DNA of 64,000 nt from Dokdonella sp. (GCA_019634795.1 JAHCAR010000009.1:82163-146162), one strand, 5' to 3'. Counted from the stretch's first letter, positions 1 to 9,505 are shown. The notes: generated from the letters alone by a model not told the origin. A program made the numbers and translations.

Positions 1-627
<627 letters not shown>

Positions 628-694
628 GGAGATAGGCGGAATTATTGGTGCGAAGAGGCCGTCATGGCCCTGATAGTATAGCGGGCTACCCTCC

Positions 695-1459
695 ATGACT
701 GTTCCTGCCGTGGCCGCACACTTCCCGCTTCGCCTCGTTTCCGCCCGCATGATCGCGCCTGCCGTACGCCACATGGCCTTCGAGCGGGCCGATGGCGAAC
801 CGTTCGCCTTCATCCCGGGCCAGTTCATCCAGGTCCATTTCAACTACGCCGACGGCAAGCCGACCAAGCGCAGCTATTCGGTCGCCACCATCGGCATCGG
901 CGACGCCACGCCGATCGGGCAGATCGAAATCGCCGTGTCCTATGTCGAGGGCGGCGCAGCGACCGAACTGCTGTCCAAGCTCGAGATCGGGGCCACGGTC
1001 GATGCGAGCGGCCCCTACGGACGCTTCTGCCTGATGGAGGCAGATACGAATTCGCGCTACCTGCTGGTCGCCACCGGCACCGGCGTGACCCCGTACCGGG
1101 CCATGCTGCCGCTGATCGCCCGGCTCACGCGCACACGCGGCTGCACCTTCGAGCTGATCTATGGCGCACGCAACGAGGGCGACCTGCTCTACGGCGAGGA
1201 GTTCGCCGCATTCGCCGAGGCGACACCGGGCTTCCGTTTCCACCCGTGCTTCAGCCGCGAACCGCGGACGCAGCCGCGACCGGGCGACACCCAGGGGCGC
1301 GTGCAGGTCGCCATCGAGGCGCTCAAGCCCGACGTGGCCGGCGATATCGTCTACCTGTGCGGCAATCCCGACATGGTCGACCAGAGCTTCAGCCTGCTCA
1401 AGGAGATCGGCCTGCCGGTGCCGCACATCCGTCGCGAGAAATACATCTCCTCGCGCTGA
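695..1459 (+). CDS. fpr: Ferredoxin--NADP+ reductase
   Basis: A 254-residue FAD-dependent reductase that moves electrons between NADPH and ferredoxin or flavodoxin in the cytoplasm. An FAD-binding barrel fills about residues 10-105, with the RSYSVA motif that binds the flavin. An NADP-binding Rossmann half follows, with ATGTGVTPYRAML near residue 130 and CGNPDMVDQS near residue 225. Length is typical of bacterial Fpr (about 250-260). The start is the first ATG after the divergent promoter gap. The C-terminus lacks a 2Fe-2S domain, which separates it from vanillate- or phenol-hydroxylase reductases. It is probably transcribed alone. The exact electron partner cannot be read from the sequence. 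Confidence 0.88.
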   Translation: MTVPAVAAHFPLRLVSARMIAPAVRHMAFERADGEPFAFIPGQFIQVHFNYADGKPTKRSYSVATIGIGDATPIGQIEIAVSYVEGGAATELLSKLEIGATVDASGPYGRFCLMEADTNSRYLLVATGTGVTPYRAMLPLIARLTRTRGCTFELIYGARNEGDLLYGEEFAAFAEATPGFRFHPCFSREPRTQPRPGDTQGRVQVAIEALKPDVAGDIVYLCGNPDMVDQSFSLLKEIGLPVPHIRREKYISSR

Positions 1460-1484
1460 GCCGATTTGCGCAAATGTAAAGGGT

Positions 1485-1537
1485 GCTTGACATGGCGCCT
1501 GTACGGTCGCTAGGCTATGTCAAGCGCCCTTGACATG
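1485..1537 (+). promoter_or_regulatory. Promoter with three copies of CTTGACAT around it (candidate operator)
   Basis: A TTGACA -35 (1487-1492) lies 18 bp before a TAGGCT -10 (1511-1516). The -35 is embedded in GCTTGACAT (1485-1493), which is repeated inverted as ATGTCAAGC just after the -10 (1517-1525) and again direct as CTTGACATG (1529-1537). The inverted pair spans the core promoter, as expected of a repressor site. The XRE regulator encoded at 1950 in the same operon is the obvious candidate binder; this is inference. Confidence 0.6.
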
Positions 1538-1545
1538 AGCATCCC

Positions 1546-1953
1546 ATGGATCTCCCGAATGCCCGTTCGCATCGCCTTCGTGGCTGTGCCCTTGCGTCCC
1601 TCGCCTATCTGGCCGCGACCGCGCTCAGCGTCTGGCTGCTCAAGGACGTGATCGCCGACGCCCCGACCAGCCTGCGCGCAGTGGTCAGCCTGCTGCCGCT
1701 GGTCCCGATCGCCTATGCGATCCGCGAGGTACTGCGCCTGGTCCGCGCCAATGACGAGCTGCAGCGGCGCATCGACCTCGAGGCTCTGGCGACCGCTGCG
1801 CTCGTGGTCGGATTGGCCTGCCTGAGCCTGGGCTTCCTGGTTTCCGCGCAGGTCTTCGAGATCAAGGGCGGCACCGTGCTGGTCTGGATGTTTCCGGCCT
1901 TGTCGATCACCTACCTGCTGGCCCGGATCCGTGCGCAGAGGCACTACCGGTGA
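1546..1953 (+). CDS. Small four-helix membrane protein of an XRE-regulator module
   Basis: A 135-residue protein of unknown function. Hydrophobic stretches near residues 15-33, 43-58, 82-102 and 113-127 suggest four membrane helices. A charged cytoplasmic loop sits in the middle, with the motif NDELQRRIDLEAL. The same loop motif (RDELRQRIEIEAI) occurs in the membrane protein two genes downstream, so the two flank the regulator as likely paralogues. Its stop overlaps the GTG start of the XRE gene (GTGA), which implies translational coupling. It follows the promoter with CTTGACAT repeats. I infer a membrane partner or sensor for the regulator; no enzymatic motif is visible. Confidence 0.7.
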   Translation: MDLPNARSHRLRGCALASLAYLAATALSVWLLKDVIADAPTSLRAVVSLLPLVPIAYAIREVLRLVRANDELQRRIDLEALATAALVVGLACLSLGFLVSAQVFEIKGGTVLVWMFPALSITYLLARIRAQRHYR

Positions 1954-2144
1954 ACAACCGCCTGCGCGAACTGCGCGCGGCGCAGCAGTGGTCGCAGGCC
2001 GAGCTGGCCGAGCGCCTCGAGGTTTCGCGACAGACGGTCAACGCCATCGAGACCGGGAAGTACGACCCGAGCCTGCCGCTGGCCTTCGCCATCGCGCGCC
2101 TGTTCGGCCAGCCCATAGAAATGATTTTCGACCCGGATGCCTGA
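1950..2144 (+). CDS. Small XRE-family (Cro/CI-type) transcriptional regulator
   Basis: A 64-residue protein that is essentially only a helix-turn-helix domain. RAAQQWSQAELAERLEVSRQ contains the HTH (about residues 7-30), followed by TVNAIETGKYDPSLPLAFAIA and the C-terminal helix ending MIFDPDA. This compact type (YgzD-like) often sits beside genes for small membrane proteins. Here it is coupled by a GTGA overlap to a four-helix protein, and its end reaches the next gene, which encodes a related membrane protein. It probably autoregulates through the CTTGACAT repeats at 1485-1537; that link is inferred from position and symmetry only. Confidence 0.85.
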   Translation: MNNRLRELRAAQQWSQAELAERLEVSRQTVNAIETGKYDPSLPLAFAIARLFGQPIEMIFDPDA

Positions 2145-2157
2145 GGACGATTCGCAG

Positions 2158-2547
2158 ATGAATACCCGCTGGAAGCGCTACCTGACCGATATCGGACCGG
2201 CCATGCTGTTCTATCTGGCCAGCGTCATCATCGCTGCACTGCTGACCAAGCGCATCGAACCCGGCGCGATGCGCACGCTCGCCGCAATGCTGCCGCTGCC
2301 CTCGATCGTCTACCTCGGCTACGCCGAACTCAGGCGTCTGCGCCGCCGCGACGAACTGCGCCAGCGCATCGAGATCGAAGCCATCACGATCGCGTTTTCA
2401 GTGTCGTTCTGCCTGATCCTGATGCTCTGCTTTCTTGATTTGTTCGGCGCGTTTCCGGTGCCGGTTTCGGTCGCCGCATTCCTGATGACGCTGTGCTGGG
2501 CCGGAGCTCAGCTGTGGGTCCGAATGCGCTATCACTTCTGGGCCTGA
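2158..2547 (+). CDS. Small four-helix membrane protein, paralogue of the gene at 1546
   Basis: A 129-residue membrane protein of unknown function with four predicted helices and a central charged segment, RDELRQRIEIEAI. That segment matches the segment in the protein encoded at 1546-1953, so the XRE regulator is bracketed by two related membrane proteins. The start used is the ATG at 2158, which has GAGGA about 10 bp upstream. An upstream in-frame ATG at 2137 overlaps the end of the regulator gene and has no visible ribosome site; it would add seven residues. No catalytic motif is seen. Confidence 0.7.
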   Translation: MNTRWKRYLTDIGPAMLFYLASVIIAALLTKRIEPGAMRTLAAMLPLPSIVYLGYAELRRLRRRDELRQRIEIEAITIAFSVSFCLILMLCFLDLFGAFPVPVSVAAFLMTLCWAGAQLWVRMRYHFWA

Positions 2548-2613
2548 GGCGGGAACGCGCGTCGAACGCGAATCAATCGATCAATAGAGAACGAATTCCA
2601 AGGACTGCTTGCC

Positions 2614-4155
2614 ATGAACCAGAAGAAACGCATCGCGATCATCGCTTTCCTCGTGATCGTGATGCTCGGCTACGCCGCGCTGCAGAAGCGCTCGGCCGGC
2701 TCTGCACACGAGCAGAGCCCGAGCGGCCGCTACCGGATCGCGGCCAATGCCGAAGCGTTCCGTTTCGGTACGCTCGAGTTCCATGCCTGCGAACTCGCGC
2801 GCGAGCACTCGGCAGCGACCACCGAAGCCTACTGCGCACCGTTCAAGGTACCGGAGAACCGCGCCGAGCCCGGCGGCCGCCAGATCAACCTGCGCCTCGC
2901 CCTGATCCGCAGCCCGCAGGCGGCCGACGACGACTTCATCGTCTACCTTGCCGGCGGGCCCGGCCAGTCGGCGATCGACACCTGGCCACAGATGGCCGCT
3001 TCGCTCGGGCCGGCACGCAAGCGCCGGCATGTCCTGCTGCTCGACCAGCGCGGCACCGGCGAATCGAACGCGCTCGACTGCAAGGCCATGGCCGAGCAGG
3101 AGGAAGCACTGGACTTCGACGTCGAGCGCACGCGAGCCGCGACGCGCGCCTGTCTCGAGCAAGTCGGCCAGCATGCCGATCCGCGCTTCTACACCACCAC
3201 CGAGGCGGTCGAGGATCTCGAAGCGCTGCGCCAGGCGCTCGGCGCACCGCGCTTCGACCTCGTCGGCGTGTCCTATGGCACGCGCGTCGCCCAGCAGTAC
3301 CTGCGCCGTCATGCCGACGGCGTGCGCAGCATCGTGCTCGACAGCGTCGCGCCGAATACGCTCGTGCTCGGCGGCGAATTCGCGCGCAACCTCGATGACG
3401 CGCTCAAGGCGCAGTTCGCCAACTGCGCGAAGGTACCGAGCTGCGCGAAGGCCTATCCTGATCCGTATGCGAGCCTGATGCAGTTGCGCGACACACTGCG
3501 CCTTGCGCCGCGCAGCGTACAGTTCCCCGATCCGGTCGACTTCAGCTTGCAGAACCGGCGCCTCGACGCCTATTCGATGGCCGGCCTCGTCCGCATGTTC
3601 GCCTACAGCCCCGAAACTGCGGCGTTGATACCGCATACCGTGAAGCAGTCCCTGGCTGGCAACGACGTGCCGCTGATGGGTCAGATCGGCGTGCTCAGCG
3701 AAGGCGTCGAAGCCCTGGTCGGCAACGGCATGCAGCTCTCGGTGATTTGCGCCGAGGACGCGGATCTGCTCGAACCCGATCCGCAAGCCGCACAGACCCT
3801 GCTCGGCAACCTACTCGTCGATGTCACCCGCACGCAGTGCGAGATCTGGCCGCATGGCCAGCGGCCGGCGGACTTCCGCGAGCCGGCCAGCGGCGACGCG
3901 CCGGTGCTGATCCTCGAAGGCGAGCTCGATCCGGTCACGCCGCCTCGCTACGGCGAGGAGGTCGCGAAAACGCTGGCCAACGCGAAGCTGATCGTGGCCA
4001 GGGGCCAGGGGCATAACGTGATCGGTCGCGGCTGCATACCCAAGCTGGTCGGCGAGTTCATGGACACGCTGGCTGCGAAGACGCTCGATACCACGTGCGT
4101 CGAGGATCTCGGGCCGATCCCGCACTTCATCGACTTCAACGGAGCCGCACCATGA
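2614..4155 (+). CDS. Alpha/beta hydrolase, S33 (tripeptidyl aminopeptidase-like), exported or membrane-anchored
   Basis: A 513-residue serine peptidase-like hydrolase. An N-terminal hydrophobic segment (RIAIIAFLVIVMLGYAAL) serves as signal or anchor, so the enzyme should act in the periplasm. The catalytic triad is visible: the nucleophile in GVSYGTR (near residue 217), the Asp in EGELDPVTP and the His in GQGHNVIG near the C-terminus. The oxyanion region YLAGGPGQSA and LLDQRGTGES are typical of proline iminopeptidase and TAP families. Cysteines in the lid (for example KVPSCAKAYP) fit an exported protein. It overlaps natA by ATGA, so it is cotranscribed with a NatAB exporter; the functional link is unknown. 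Confidence 0.85.
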   Translation: MNQKKRIAIIAFLVIVMLGYAALQKRSAGSAHEQSPSGRYRIAANAEAFRFGTLEFHACELAREHSAATTEAYCAPFKVPENRAEPGGRQINLRLALIRSPQAADDDFIVYLAGGPGQSAIDTWPQMAASLGPARKRRHVLLLDQRGTGESNALDCKAMAEQEEALDFDVERTRAATRACLEQVGQHADPRFYTTTEAVEDLEALRQALGAPRFDLVGVSYGTRVAQQYLRRHADGVRSIVLDSVAPNTLVLGGEFARNLDDALKAQFANCAKVPSCAKAYPDPYASLMQLRDTLRLAPRSVQFPDPVDFSLQNRRLDAYSMAGLVRMFAYSPETAALIPHTVKQSLAGNDVPLMGQIGVLSEGVEALVGNGMQLSVICAEDADLLEPDPQAAQTLLGNLLVDVTRTQCEIWPHGQRPADFREPASGDAPVLILEGELDPVTPPRYGEEVAKTLANAKLIVARGQGHNVIGRGCIPKLVGEFMDTLAAKTLDTTCVEDLGPIPHFIDFNGAAP

Positions 4156-4886
4156 TCGAGTTAAAGGGACTGACCAAGGCATTCGGCGAGGTCAAGGCCG
4201 TCGATGGCGTCTCGTTCACGGCGCGCGACGGCGAGATCACCGGCCTGCTCGGCCCGAACGGCGCTGGCAAGACCACGACCCTGCGCATGCTCTACACGCT
4301 GATGAAGCCGGACAGCGGCCAGGTCGTCGTCGACGGCATCGACGCCGCGGTCGACCCGGTCGCCGTGCGCAGGCGCCTCGGCGTGCTGCCCGACGCGCGC
4401 GGTCTCTACAAACGCCTGAGCTCGCGCGAGAACATCGCGTACTTCGGTCGCCTGCAGGGCATGGACGAGGCCACCATCGCCTCGCGCATCGACGGTCTGG
4501 TCAAGGCCCTCGACATGGGCGAGATCATCGATCGCCGCACCGACGGCTTCTCCCAGGGCCAGCGCGTCAAGACCGCAATCGCACGGGCCCTGATCCATGA
4601 CCCGAAGAACTGCATCCTCGACGAGCCGACCAACGGCCTCGACGTGATGGCGACGCGCGCGATGCGCGACTTCCTCCGCCATCTCAAGGCCGAAGGCCGC
4701 TGCGTGCTGTTTTCCAGCCACATCATGCAGGAGGTCGGCGCCCTCTGCGATCGCATCGTCGTCATTGCGCATGGCCATGTCGTCGCCGACGCGTCGCCGG
4801 ACGCCCTGCGCGAGCAGGCCGGCACGGCCAACCTCGAGGACGCCTTCGTCAAGGTCATCGGTTCCGCAGAAGGACTCGCCGCATGA
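4152..4886 (+). CDS. natA: ABC exporter ATPase, NatA-type
   Basis: A 244-residue ATPase that powers the NatB permease encoded next. It shows Walker A (GPNGAGKTTTLRML), LGVLPDARGLYKRL as the NatA-type Q-loop region, signature FSQGQRVKTAIARAL, Walker B (NCILDEPTNGLDV) and the H-loop (FSSHIMQEV). The start ATG overlaps the TGA of the S33 hydrolase, and its own stop overlaps the natB start (both ATGA), so the three genes form a coupled operon. In Bacillus, NatAB extrudes Na+; whether this pair moves Na+ or another substrate here is not shown by the sequence. Confidence 0.9.
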   Translation: MIELKGLTKAFGEVKAVDGVSFTARDGEITGLLGPNGAGKTTTLRMLYTLMKPDSGQVVVDGIDAAVDPVAVRRRLGVLPDARGLYKRLSSRENIAYFGRLQGMDEATIASRIDGLVKALDMGEIIDRRTDGFSQGQRVKTAIARALIHDPKNCILDEPTNGLDVMATRAMRDFLRHLKAEGRCVLFSSHIMQEVGALCDRIVVIAHGHVVADASPDALREQAGTANLEDAFVKVIGSAEGLAA

Positions 4887-6058
4887 AAACCATCCTCACC
4901 GTATTCCTCAAGGAAGTGCGCGAGAACATCCGCGACCGGCGCACGGTCATGAATACCCTGCTGACCGGGCCGCTGATGGCGCCGCTGATCTTCGTGCTGC
5001 TGATCAACGGCATCGTTTCGCGCGAACTCGAAAAGGCCGAGAAGCCACTGCCGGTACCGGTCATCGGTGCCGCCAACGCACCGAACCTGGTCGATGCCCT
5101 GAGGCAGAGCGGGATCATCGTCAAGGATCCGCTGCCCGACCCCGAGCGCGCCGTGCGCGACCAGGAAGCCGATCTCGTGCTGCGCATCCCCGACACCTAT
5201 GCCGAGGCCTGGAGCAAGGGCGAGCCGGCCCAGGTCGAACTGATCTTCGACGAATCGCAGCGCGATGCGCAGGGATCGGTGTCGCGCCTGCGGCGCATCC
5301 TCGACGGCTACGGCCAGCGCACCTCGACCTTGCGCGTCGTCGCCCGCGGTCTCTCGCCGACGATTCTGCGCCCGCTCGTCGTCGCCGATCGCGACCAGTC
5401 GACCGCGCAGGCGCGCGGCGGCATGATGTTCTCGATGCTGCCGTACTTCTTCATCCTCGGCGCCTTCATCGGCGGCATGGCGCTGGCGATCGACACGACC
5501 GCGGGCGAGCGTGAGCGGCAGTCGCTCGAGCCGCTGTTCGCCAATCCGGTGGCGCGCTCGAGGATCCTGCTCGGCAAGCTCGGCGCCACCAGCGCCTTTG
5601 CCCTGACCACCCTGCTGCTCAGCATCATCGCGTTTTCGTTCGCCGGCCAGTTCATGCCGACCGAGAAGCTCGGCATGACCCTGTCGATCGGCCCGCACTT
5701 CGCCCTGCTGACCCTGCTCGCGATGCTGCCGCTGGTGTTCCTGATCGCATCGCTGCAGACCCTAGCCGCGGCCTTCGCCAAGACCTTTCGCGAGGCGCAG
5801 ACCTATCTGTCGCTGCTGATGTTCGTGCCGGCCGTGCCGACGATGCTGATGTCGCTGTTTCCGTTCAAGGTCGAGACCTGGATGTATGCGGTACCGCTGG
5901 TCGGCCAGCAGATCACGATCACGCGGCTGATGCGCGGCGAGAACGTCGCCGCCAGCGAGGTCGCGCTGTGCTTTGCCTGCACTTCGCTGGCCGCGCTGCT
6001 GGTCTATCTGGTTACGGCGCGCATCTACCGCAGCGAACGCCTGGCGATTTCGACCTGA
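4883..6058 (+). CDS. natB: ABC exporter permease, NatB-type
   Basis: A 391-residue ABC-2 family permease. One N-terminal helix (about residues 24-42) is followed by a large extracytoplasmic domain (about 45-180). A block of hydrophobic segments between 190 and 385 then forms the membrane part. TAGERERQSLEPLFANPV is the cytoplasmic loop typical of NatB/CcmB-like permeases. It is coupled to natA by an ATGA overlap and ends the operon. A perfect 7-bp hairpin (6061-6077) directly follows the stop, between this gene and the converging pigment operon. The substrate is not known. Confidence 0.9.
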   Translation: MKTILTVFLKEVRENIRDRRTVMNTLLTGPLMAPLIFVLLINGIVSRELEKAEKPLPVPVIGAANAPNLVDALRQSGIIVKDPLPDPERAVRDQEADLVLRIPDTYAEAWSKGEPAQVELIFDESQRDAQGSVSRLRRILDGYGQRTSTLRVVARGLSPTILRPLVVADRDQSTAQARGGMMFSMLPYFFILGAFIGGMALAIDTTAGERERQSLEPLFANPVARSRILLGKLGATSAFALTTLLLSIIAFSFAGQFMPTEKLGMTLSIGPHFALLTLLAMLPLVFLIASLQTLAAAFAKTFREAQTYLSLLMFVPAVPTMLMSLFPFKVETWMYAVPLVGQQITITRLMRGENVAASEVALCFACTSLAALLVYLVTARIYRSERLAIST

Positions 6059-6060
6059 GC

Positions 6061-6077
6061 GGCGGGACGATCCCGCC
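6061..6077. terminator. GC hairpin between converging operons
   Basis: GGCGGGA-CGA-TCCCGCC, a perfect 7-bp stem with a 3-base loop, lies 2 bp after the natB stop and 24 bp from the end of the opposing dehydratase gene. There is no T-run on either side, so intrinsic termination is only possible; it may instead protect mRNA ends. Confidence 0.4.
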
Positions 6078-6100
6078 ACTGGTCCGGCGGCTGCCTCCAA

Positions 6101-6529
6101 CTACGGGCGCAGCATGACCGCCGCGCGACCGGAGGCGATCTCGCGGCCTGCGTGCTCGATGCGAAATGCGTACTGCCAGCTCGTCTCGCTGCCGAGCAGG
6201 CGATCGCCGTAGACGTCGAGCGGGCCGTCGAGATCGTCGATGCGGGCCAGCGCAAGGCTGACCCCGCGCAGCGAAACGAGGAAACCCGGGGCCGCGCCTA
6301 GCCCGGCTTCGCGCGCGATCAGGGCGCCGTGCACGGCCATCGACTGGGCCCCGTATTCGCACAGGTGCACGGCGCGCAGGATGCCGTCGCTGCGCAGCGG
6401 ATTGTCGGCGCGCCGGTGCGAATCGGTGCGCGCGTGGATGGCTTCGGGGGTCCAGGCGACGACCGAATCGAGCAGGCACATCGTGTCCTGGTGCGGGATC
6501 AGATGCCCCCAGTCCGATTTATCCAGCAT
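6101..6529 (-). CDS. Aryl polyene 3-hydroxyacyl-ACP dehydratase, ApeP-like hotdog protein
   Basis: A 142-residue hotdog-fold protein predicted to dehydrate 3-hydroxyacyl-ACP intermediates during polyene chain growth. It begins LIPHQDTMCLLDSVVAW, the PH-x-x-x-M start of ApeP/FabZ-like hotdogs. A central LCEYGAQSMAVHGAL helix carries the conserved Glu and Gln region of ApeP-type enzymes. It is the last gene of the leftward pigment operon and overlaps the end of the MMPL exporter gene by 11 bp. In aryl polyene and xanthomonadin clusters this protein works with a second, ApeI-type dehydratase, which is present at 10379-10681. Confidence 0.75.
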   Translation of the reverse strand: MLDKSDWGHLIPHQDTMCLLDSVVAWTPEAIHARTDSHRRADNPLRSDGILRAVHLCEYGAQSMAVHGALIAREAGLGAAPGFLVSLRGVSLALARIDDLDGPLDVYGDRLLGSETSWQYAFRIEHAGREIASGRAAVMLRP

Positions 6530-8852
6530 CGCGCGGGCGTCCCTTGCGTGCCATCAGGATCGACAGGCAGAAATGGAAGCCGACGCCGAGACTGACGGTC
6601 AGGCCGATCGCGCGCAGTACCGGCAGCGAGGACCAGGCCAGCAGGGCGAACACGAGCAGGGCCGAGATCACGCAAACCAGGGTCGCGTGCAGGGTGCGCC
6701 GCGCTTCGGCCGCATCCGGCGTCGTGCGCTCGAAGAACAGCGCGTAATGCAGGCCGAGGCCGGCGGCCAGGGTCAGCGCGACGAGGTGGAACAGCGACAG
6801 CGAGGTGCCCGTGAAGCGCAACACGGCGAGCACGAGGATCGTCGCCAGGGTCATCGGCGCGAGCACATGCCAGGCCCGGTGCAGGTCGCGGAAGGCGATG
6901 AAGACCGTGATCACGAGCAGCACGATGGCGATGCCGAAGGCCTGCAGAATGCGTTCCCGATAGGACGCGACCAGCGATTCCGAAGCGCCCTTGAGGTCGA
7001 GCAGGCGCACCGCGCCATTCGTTTCGGTGGCCAGCGCATCGAAGGCGGCCGCATCCTGCATGCCGATGATCGTGCCGAGGCCGAGCCAGTGGTCGCCGCG
7101 CTGGACCAGCATCGCATCGATGCGTGCACCGATCGGCGAGCTGGCGAAACGGGCCGGGGTCAGCGGTTCGAGCGTGCGCGCCGTTTCGACATCGTCGACG
7201 AAGGGTGCGAACAGGCCCTGGCGAAACGGCAGCTCGGCATTGGCGCTGGCCAGCATCGTTTCGAGCGCACCGCGATCCGGCAAGCGGGCCTGGCGTGCGC
7301 GCTGTGTGGCCAGGCTCGGCAGATAGCGGCTCGGCAGTTCGGCCGCGCCGACCGCACCCTGGGCGACCAGGGCGTCGATGCGCGGGCTGACCTTCTCCGA
7401 CAGTTCGAGCACGCCTTCGGCATCGGCCGCCTCGATGACCAGCAGGTAGCGCACGTCTGGCGCACCGAGCGCGGCGCGCAAGCGGCCTTCGCGTTTCATC
7501 AGGTCCTGCGGCACCGGGGTCAGCGCAGCGAGGTCGTTCTGCCAGAACGGCGTCGATGCCGTGCCCAGCATCAGCGCGGCGACCGCGAGCAGCAGTGGTG
7601 GCAACCAGCGCGGCCGCGGCAGGCCCTCGAGCCAGTTCCAGACCGCGCCGAGACCGGGCGTGTCGGCGGCATCGCGGAACTTCACCGGCAGCACGCGCGG
7701 CAACAGGTAACGCGTGCTGAAGCCGGCAACGAGCAGGCCGCTGATCGTGAACACGGCGAGCTGCATGAGCCCGGTCACGCCCGAGGCGAAGAAGGCGAGA
7801 TACGCGATGCAGGCCGAGGCGATCGCGGTCAGCAGCAGCGGCCACAGGCCGCGCACGCTTTCGAGCGCGGTTTCGCCGGCGCGGCGGTGGCTGAGCAGGC
7901 GGATCGGATATTCCTGGGCCACGCCGAGCAGGGTGAAGCCGAAGGCCAGGGTGATGCCATGCATCGTGCCGAACACGGCAGCAATTGCTGCGACGCCGGC
8001 CAGGGCCCCCGATGCGATCGGCAGGGCAGCGAGGCCGAGCACGGCCACGCTGCGGTAGGCGAGCAGCAACAGTACGATGAAACCGACCGTACTGATCCGG
8101 CCCAGCCATTCCGATTCGCCGCGCGTGCTGGCATTGACCAGTACGGTGAAATAGCCGGGACCGCTGATCACGAGGCGGGCCTCAGACTGCGCGCCGCGAA
8201 CCGACTCGAAGGCGGCGTGGATCGCATCGATCGCTTCACCCTGCGCGGCCGGATCGAAACCGGCGGCGCGGGTCTGCACGAGCAGCAGCGCTTCGCCTTC
8301 GGGCGAGAACCAGACGCCATCGCGGACCAGCGGCGCCTTCGGTGGCGACCAACGCTCGGCCAGCTTCATGATCTCGAGGGTCGGGTCGCGCGGCAGCAGC
8401 GGCTTGAGCAGGGTCGCGGCCGGCGAACCGAGGTCCTCGACGCGCTGGCTCAGTTCGTCGGCCAGCAGGTCCTCGTCGAGCGGCTCCTCGTCGAAGCTCG
8501 GGCTCAGCAGGTAGCGGTACGGCAACAGGCTTTCATCGAGCATGCCGGCATTGAATTCGCCATTGACGACCTGGCTGAAATGGGCGTCGGCGCGCAGCGC
8601 GCCGCTGAACGCGCGGCTGAGTTCGGCCAACTGCTCGGCATCGGCGCCGCTGATCGCGAGCAGCAGCAGACGCGAGCCGGGGCCCTCGCCGATCTGCTCC
8701 ATCAGCAACTTCTGGTCGGCGGTCTGCGCCGGCGGCATGAAGCTGCGCAGGTCGGTGCTGAGTTTCAGCGTGTGTACGGTAAACGCGGCGACGGCAGCCA
8801 GCACCCCGATCCAGCTGGCCAGCAGTAACAGTCGACGCAGCGGCGCCGTCAC
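6519..8852 (-). CDS. MMPL/RND-family exporter of the aryl polyene (xanthomonadin) pathway
   Basis: A 777-residue inner-membrane transporter of the MMPL/RND superfamily. It has the expected duplicated layout: one N-terminal helix (about residues 8-27), a periplasmic loop (30-230), a five-helix bundle (about 240-400), a second periplasmic loop (430-625) and a second helix bundle (630-770). In pigment clusters this protein is thought to move the finished polyene-lipid from the inner membrane towards the outer membrane, together with a LolA-like carrier. Such a carrier gene overlaps its start by 4 bp. Other MMPL proteins export glycolipids or hopanoids, so the substrate rests on operon context. 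Confidence 0.85.
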   Translation of the reverse strand: MTAPLRRLLLLASWIGVLAAVAAFTVHTLKLSTDLRSFMPPAQTADQKLLMEQIGEGPGSRLLLLAISGADAEQLAELSRAFSGALRADAHFSQVVNGEFNAGMLDESLLPYRYLLSPSFDEEPLDEDLLADELSQRVEDLGSPAATLLKPLLPRDPTLEIMKLAERWSPPKAPLVRDGVWFSPEGEALLLVQTRAAGFDPAAQGEAIDAIHAAFESVRGAQSEARLVISGPGYFTVLVNASTRGESEWLGRISTVGFIVLLLLAYRSVAVLGLAALPIASGALAGVAAIAAVFGTMHGITLAFGFTLLGVAQEYPIRLLSHRRAGETALESVRGLWPLLLTAIASACIAYLAFFASGVTGLMQLAVFTISGLLVAGFSTRYLLPRVLPVKFRDAADTPGLGAVWNWLEGLPRPRWLPPLLLAVAALMLGTASTPFWQNDLAALTPVPQDLMKREGRLRAALGAPDVRYLLVIEAADAEGVLELSEKVSPRIDALVAQGAVGAAELPSRYLPSLATQRARQARLPDRGALETMLASANAELPFRQGLFAPFVDDVETARTLEPLTPARFASSPIGARIDAMLVQRGDHWLGLGTIIGMQDAAAFDALATETNGAVRLLDLKGASESLVASYRERILQAFGIAIVLLVITVFIAFRDLHRAWHVLAPMTLATILVLAVLRFTGTSLSLFHLVALTLAAGLGLHYALFFERTTPDAAEARRTLHATLVCVISALLVFALLAWSSLPVLRAIGLTVSLGVGFHFCLSILMARKGRPRDAG

Positions 8853-9505
8853 TGCGCGGCGACTCCGCCGCGGCAGGCGCTCTCGACATTGCGCCGGGTC
8901 AGCGGTTCGGGCAGCTTCGCCGTGGCCAGGTTTTCGACCAGCATGATGCTGGCATCGTCATCGGCATCGAGGATGCTGAAGCAGCGCGCGGTGTCGGCGC
9001 TGCCGTCGACCTCGATCGCGTCGATGCGCTTCTTCAGGCGCGGATCGCGCGGAGCCAGGCGCAGCCGCCAGTGGCTCGTGTCGCCACTGCTGCTCAGCTC
9101 GAAGTCGCGCTGCACGGCGGCGACGTCGCCGCCGAGCAAGGCGCTGAACCCGCGCAGGAAGCCGTCCAGCTCGGGCACGCGTTCGAGCGAGATCTGGCGC
9201 GGCTTGCGCTTGCCGCGCTGCAGGGTGACTTCGCCATCGGCGATGGTCGTGGTTTCCTGGTACGGCGAGTCGACGCGCTTGCCGAGTTTGCCCGGACCGA
9301 GATATTCGAGTTCGCCGCGCGCGACCAGGGCGCGATCGTACATGTGCGAAAAGCGAACCTCGGTGTAGGCGGTGCGCGCCGGCAGCTCGCGCTTGAGACC
9401 GCCGATCAGGGCGATGGCGTCGATTTCAGCCGCGTTCGCCAGATACGGCAGCAGCAGGCTCAACAGACTGAGCGTGACCGGTCGAATCGGTTTTCCAGAA
9501 ATCAT
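8849..9505 (-). CDS. LolA-like outer-membrane lipid carrier of the pigment operon
   Basis: A 218-residue periplasmic protein. The signal peptide is MISGKPIRPVTLSLLSLLLP with cleavage likely after LANAAE. The mature part starts with a LolA-type beta-sheet (FSHMYDRALVARGELEYLGPG, split here by family pattern, residues about 50-70). Chaperones of this type shuttle lipidated products across the periplasm. It lies between an acyltransferase and the MMPL exporter in one leftward operon. The chosen ATG makes the gene overlap the end of the acyltransferase gene by 80 bp. That is long, but no later start keeps the signal peptide. The division of labour with the exporter is inferred from aryl polyene clusters. 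Confidence 0.75.
   Translation of the reverse strand: MISGKPIRPVTLSLLSLLLPYLANAAEIDAIALIGGLKRELPARTAYTEVRFSHMYDRALVARGELEYLGPGKLGKRVDSPYQETTTIADGEVTLQRGKRKPRQISLERVPELDGFLRGFSALLGGDVAAVQRDFELSSSGDTSHWRLRLAPRDPRLKKRIDAIEVDGSADTARCFSILDADDDASIMLVENLATAKLPEPLTRRNVESACRGGVAAQ

Noticed and set aside
6240-8828. 862-residue open frame on the + strand
   Set aside because: It is antisense to the MMPL exporter, is Gln/Arg/Ala-rich without any domain pattern, and reflects third-position GC bias of the real gene.
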